This document shows, piece after piece, positions 63,794-64,000 of a stretch of DNA of 64,000 bases. The stretch covers positions 441,405,563 through 441,469,562 of the forward strand of contig NC_069657.1 in assembly GCF_027244095.1 (NCBI RefSeq), written 5' to 3'. The notes beneath the pieces are model-generated. The model ran no database searches and was not told the origin of the DNA. It saw nothing but the letters and a program-made list of their open reading frames with translations. The DNA is from Hemicordylus capensis. Lineage: Eukaryota > Chordata > Lepidosauria > Squamata > Cordylidae. Position 1 is the stretch's first letter. Each line of letters begins with the position of its first letter. The position numbers and the translations under genes were made by a program.

Positions 63794-64000
63794 CTGGAAT
63801 TAAGCAAAATGCAGTTATTTTGTGGATGAATAACAAAAGCGTTGGTAGGATTCATGCTTTCATGTATTCTCCTTCTTGGCTTGTTTTATATTAAGCATAC
63901 CACCACCATCACCAGAGAGAATTATTGAACACACCATTCTGTATCTGTTCATATTATCATGTCCTACTGCTGGCATTCTCTTCATCAGAATTTCTCCAAA

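Noticed and set aside
1-64000. LTR elements, endogenous retroviruses or Polintons
   Set aside because: No long direct terminal repeats, tRNA primer-binding site or gag, pol, env or capsid motifs were recognised. RT-like frames all fit LINE clades.

Overview
The window looks like a gene-poor stretch of a squamate reptile nuclear genome (lizard or snake). The evidence is the mix of interspersed repeats: L2, CR1/L3-like, L1 and R4-clade LINEs side by side, tRNA-derived SINEs of the Sauria/Squam type, a chimeric 5S rRNA/tRNA-Ala SINE, Helitrons, Tc1/mariner and many hAT-like MITEs. Nothing bacterial, viral or organellar was seen, and no LTR element, endogenous retrovirus or Polinton was recognised.

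One host gene is clear. The right end carries the last two coding exons of ASB3 (ankyrin repeat and SOCS box protein 3) on the minus strand: exon 63660-63793, a 5.0 kb intron, then terminal exon 58387-58637 with the SOCS box, a short 3' UTR and AATAAA. The 58 kb beyond it has no recognisable host exon, which fits (from memory of the human locus) the gene-poor region downstream of ASB3. Four repeat-free, AT-rich blocks (18646-19365, 22150-22690, 36450-36800, 60270-60520) are candidate conserved noncoding elements.

The most unusual structure is a pair of direct paralogous blocks, 25356-34560 and 43575-49150, both read from the minus strand. Each has a CCAAT box, a TATA box, a short leader exon with a GTAAGT donor, a long intron, a matching acceptor and a long open exon: 507 codons in copy 1 and 334 in copy 2. 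Copy 2 encodes a BED zinc finger, and both are followed after a shared TGA by hAT transposase-like sequence. This is either an hAT transposon with an intron-containing transposase or a domesticated BED gene that was duplicated. Copy 1 has lost the BED finger and carries in-frame 126 bp and 294 bp tandem repeats. Elements present in only one block date insertions after the duplication.

Layout: 1-2058 SINE/CR1 scraps; 2059-3285 two abutting Helitrons; 3290-12000 L2, CR1, SINE and MITE nests; 12000-19365 old SINE-like pair, hAT 14991-16225 and a candidate conserved block; 19560-21170 two convergent L2 fragments; 21300-25660 MITEs and minisatellites; 25663-34560 R4 tail and BED copy 1 with nested MITEs and Tc1/mariner; 34560-43575 L2, L1, SINEs and MITEs; 43575-49150 BED copy 2; 49150-57950 hAT MITEs, CR1/L3, a CCHC LINE and a long R4 LINE; 58125-64000 ASB3.
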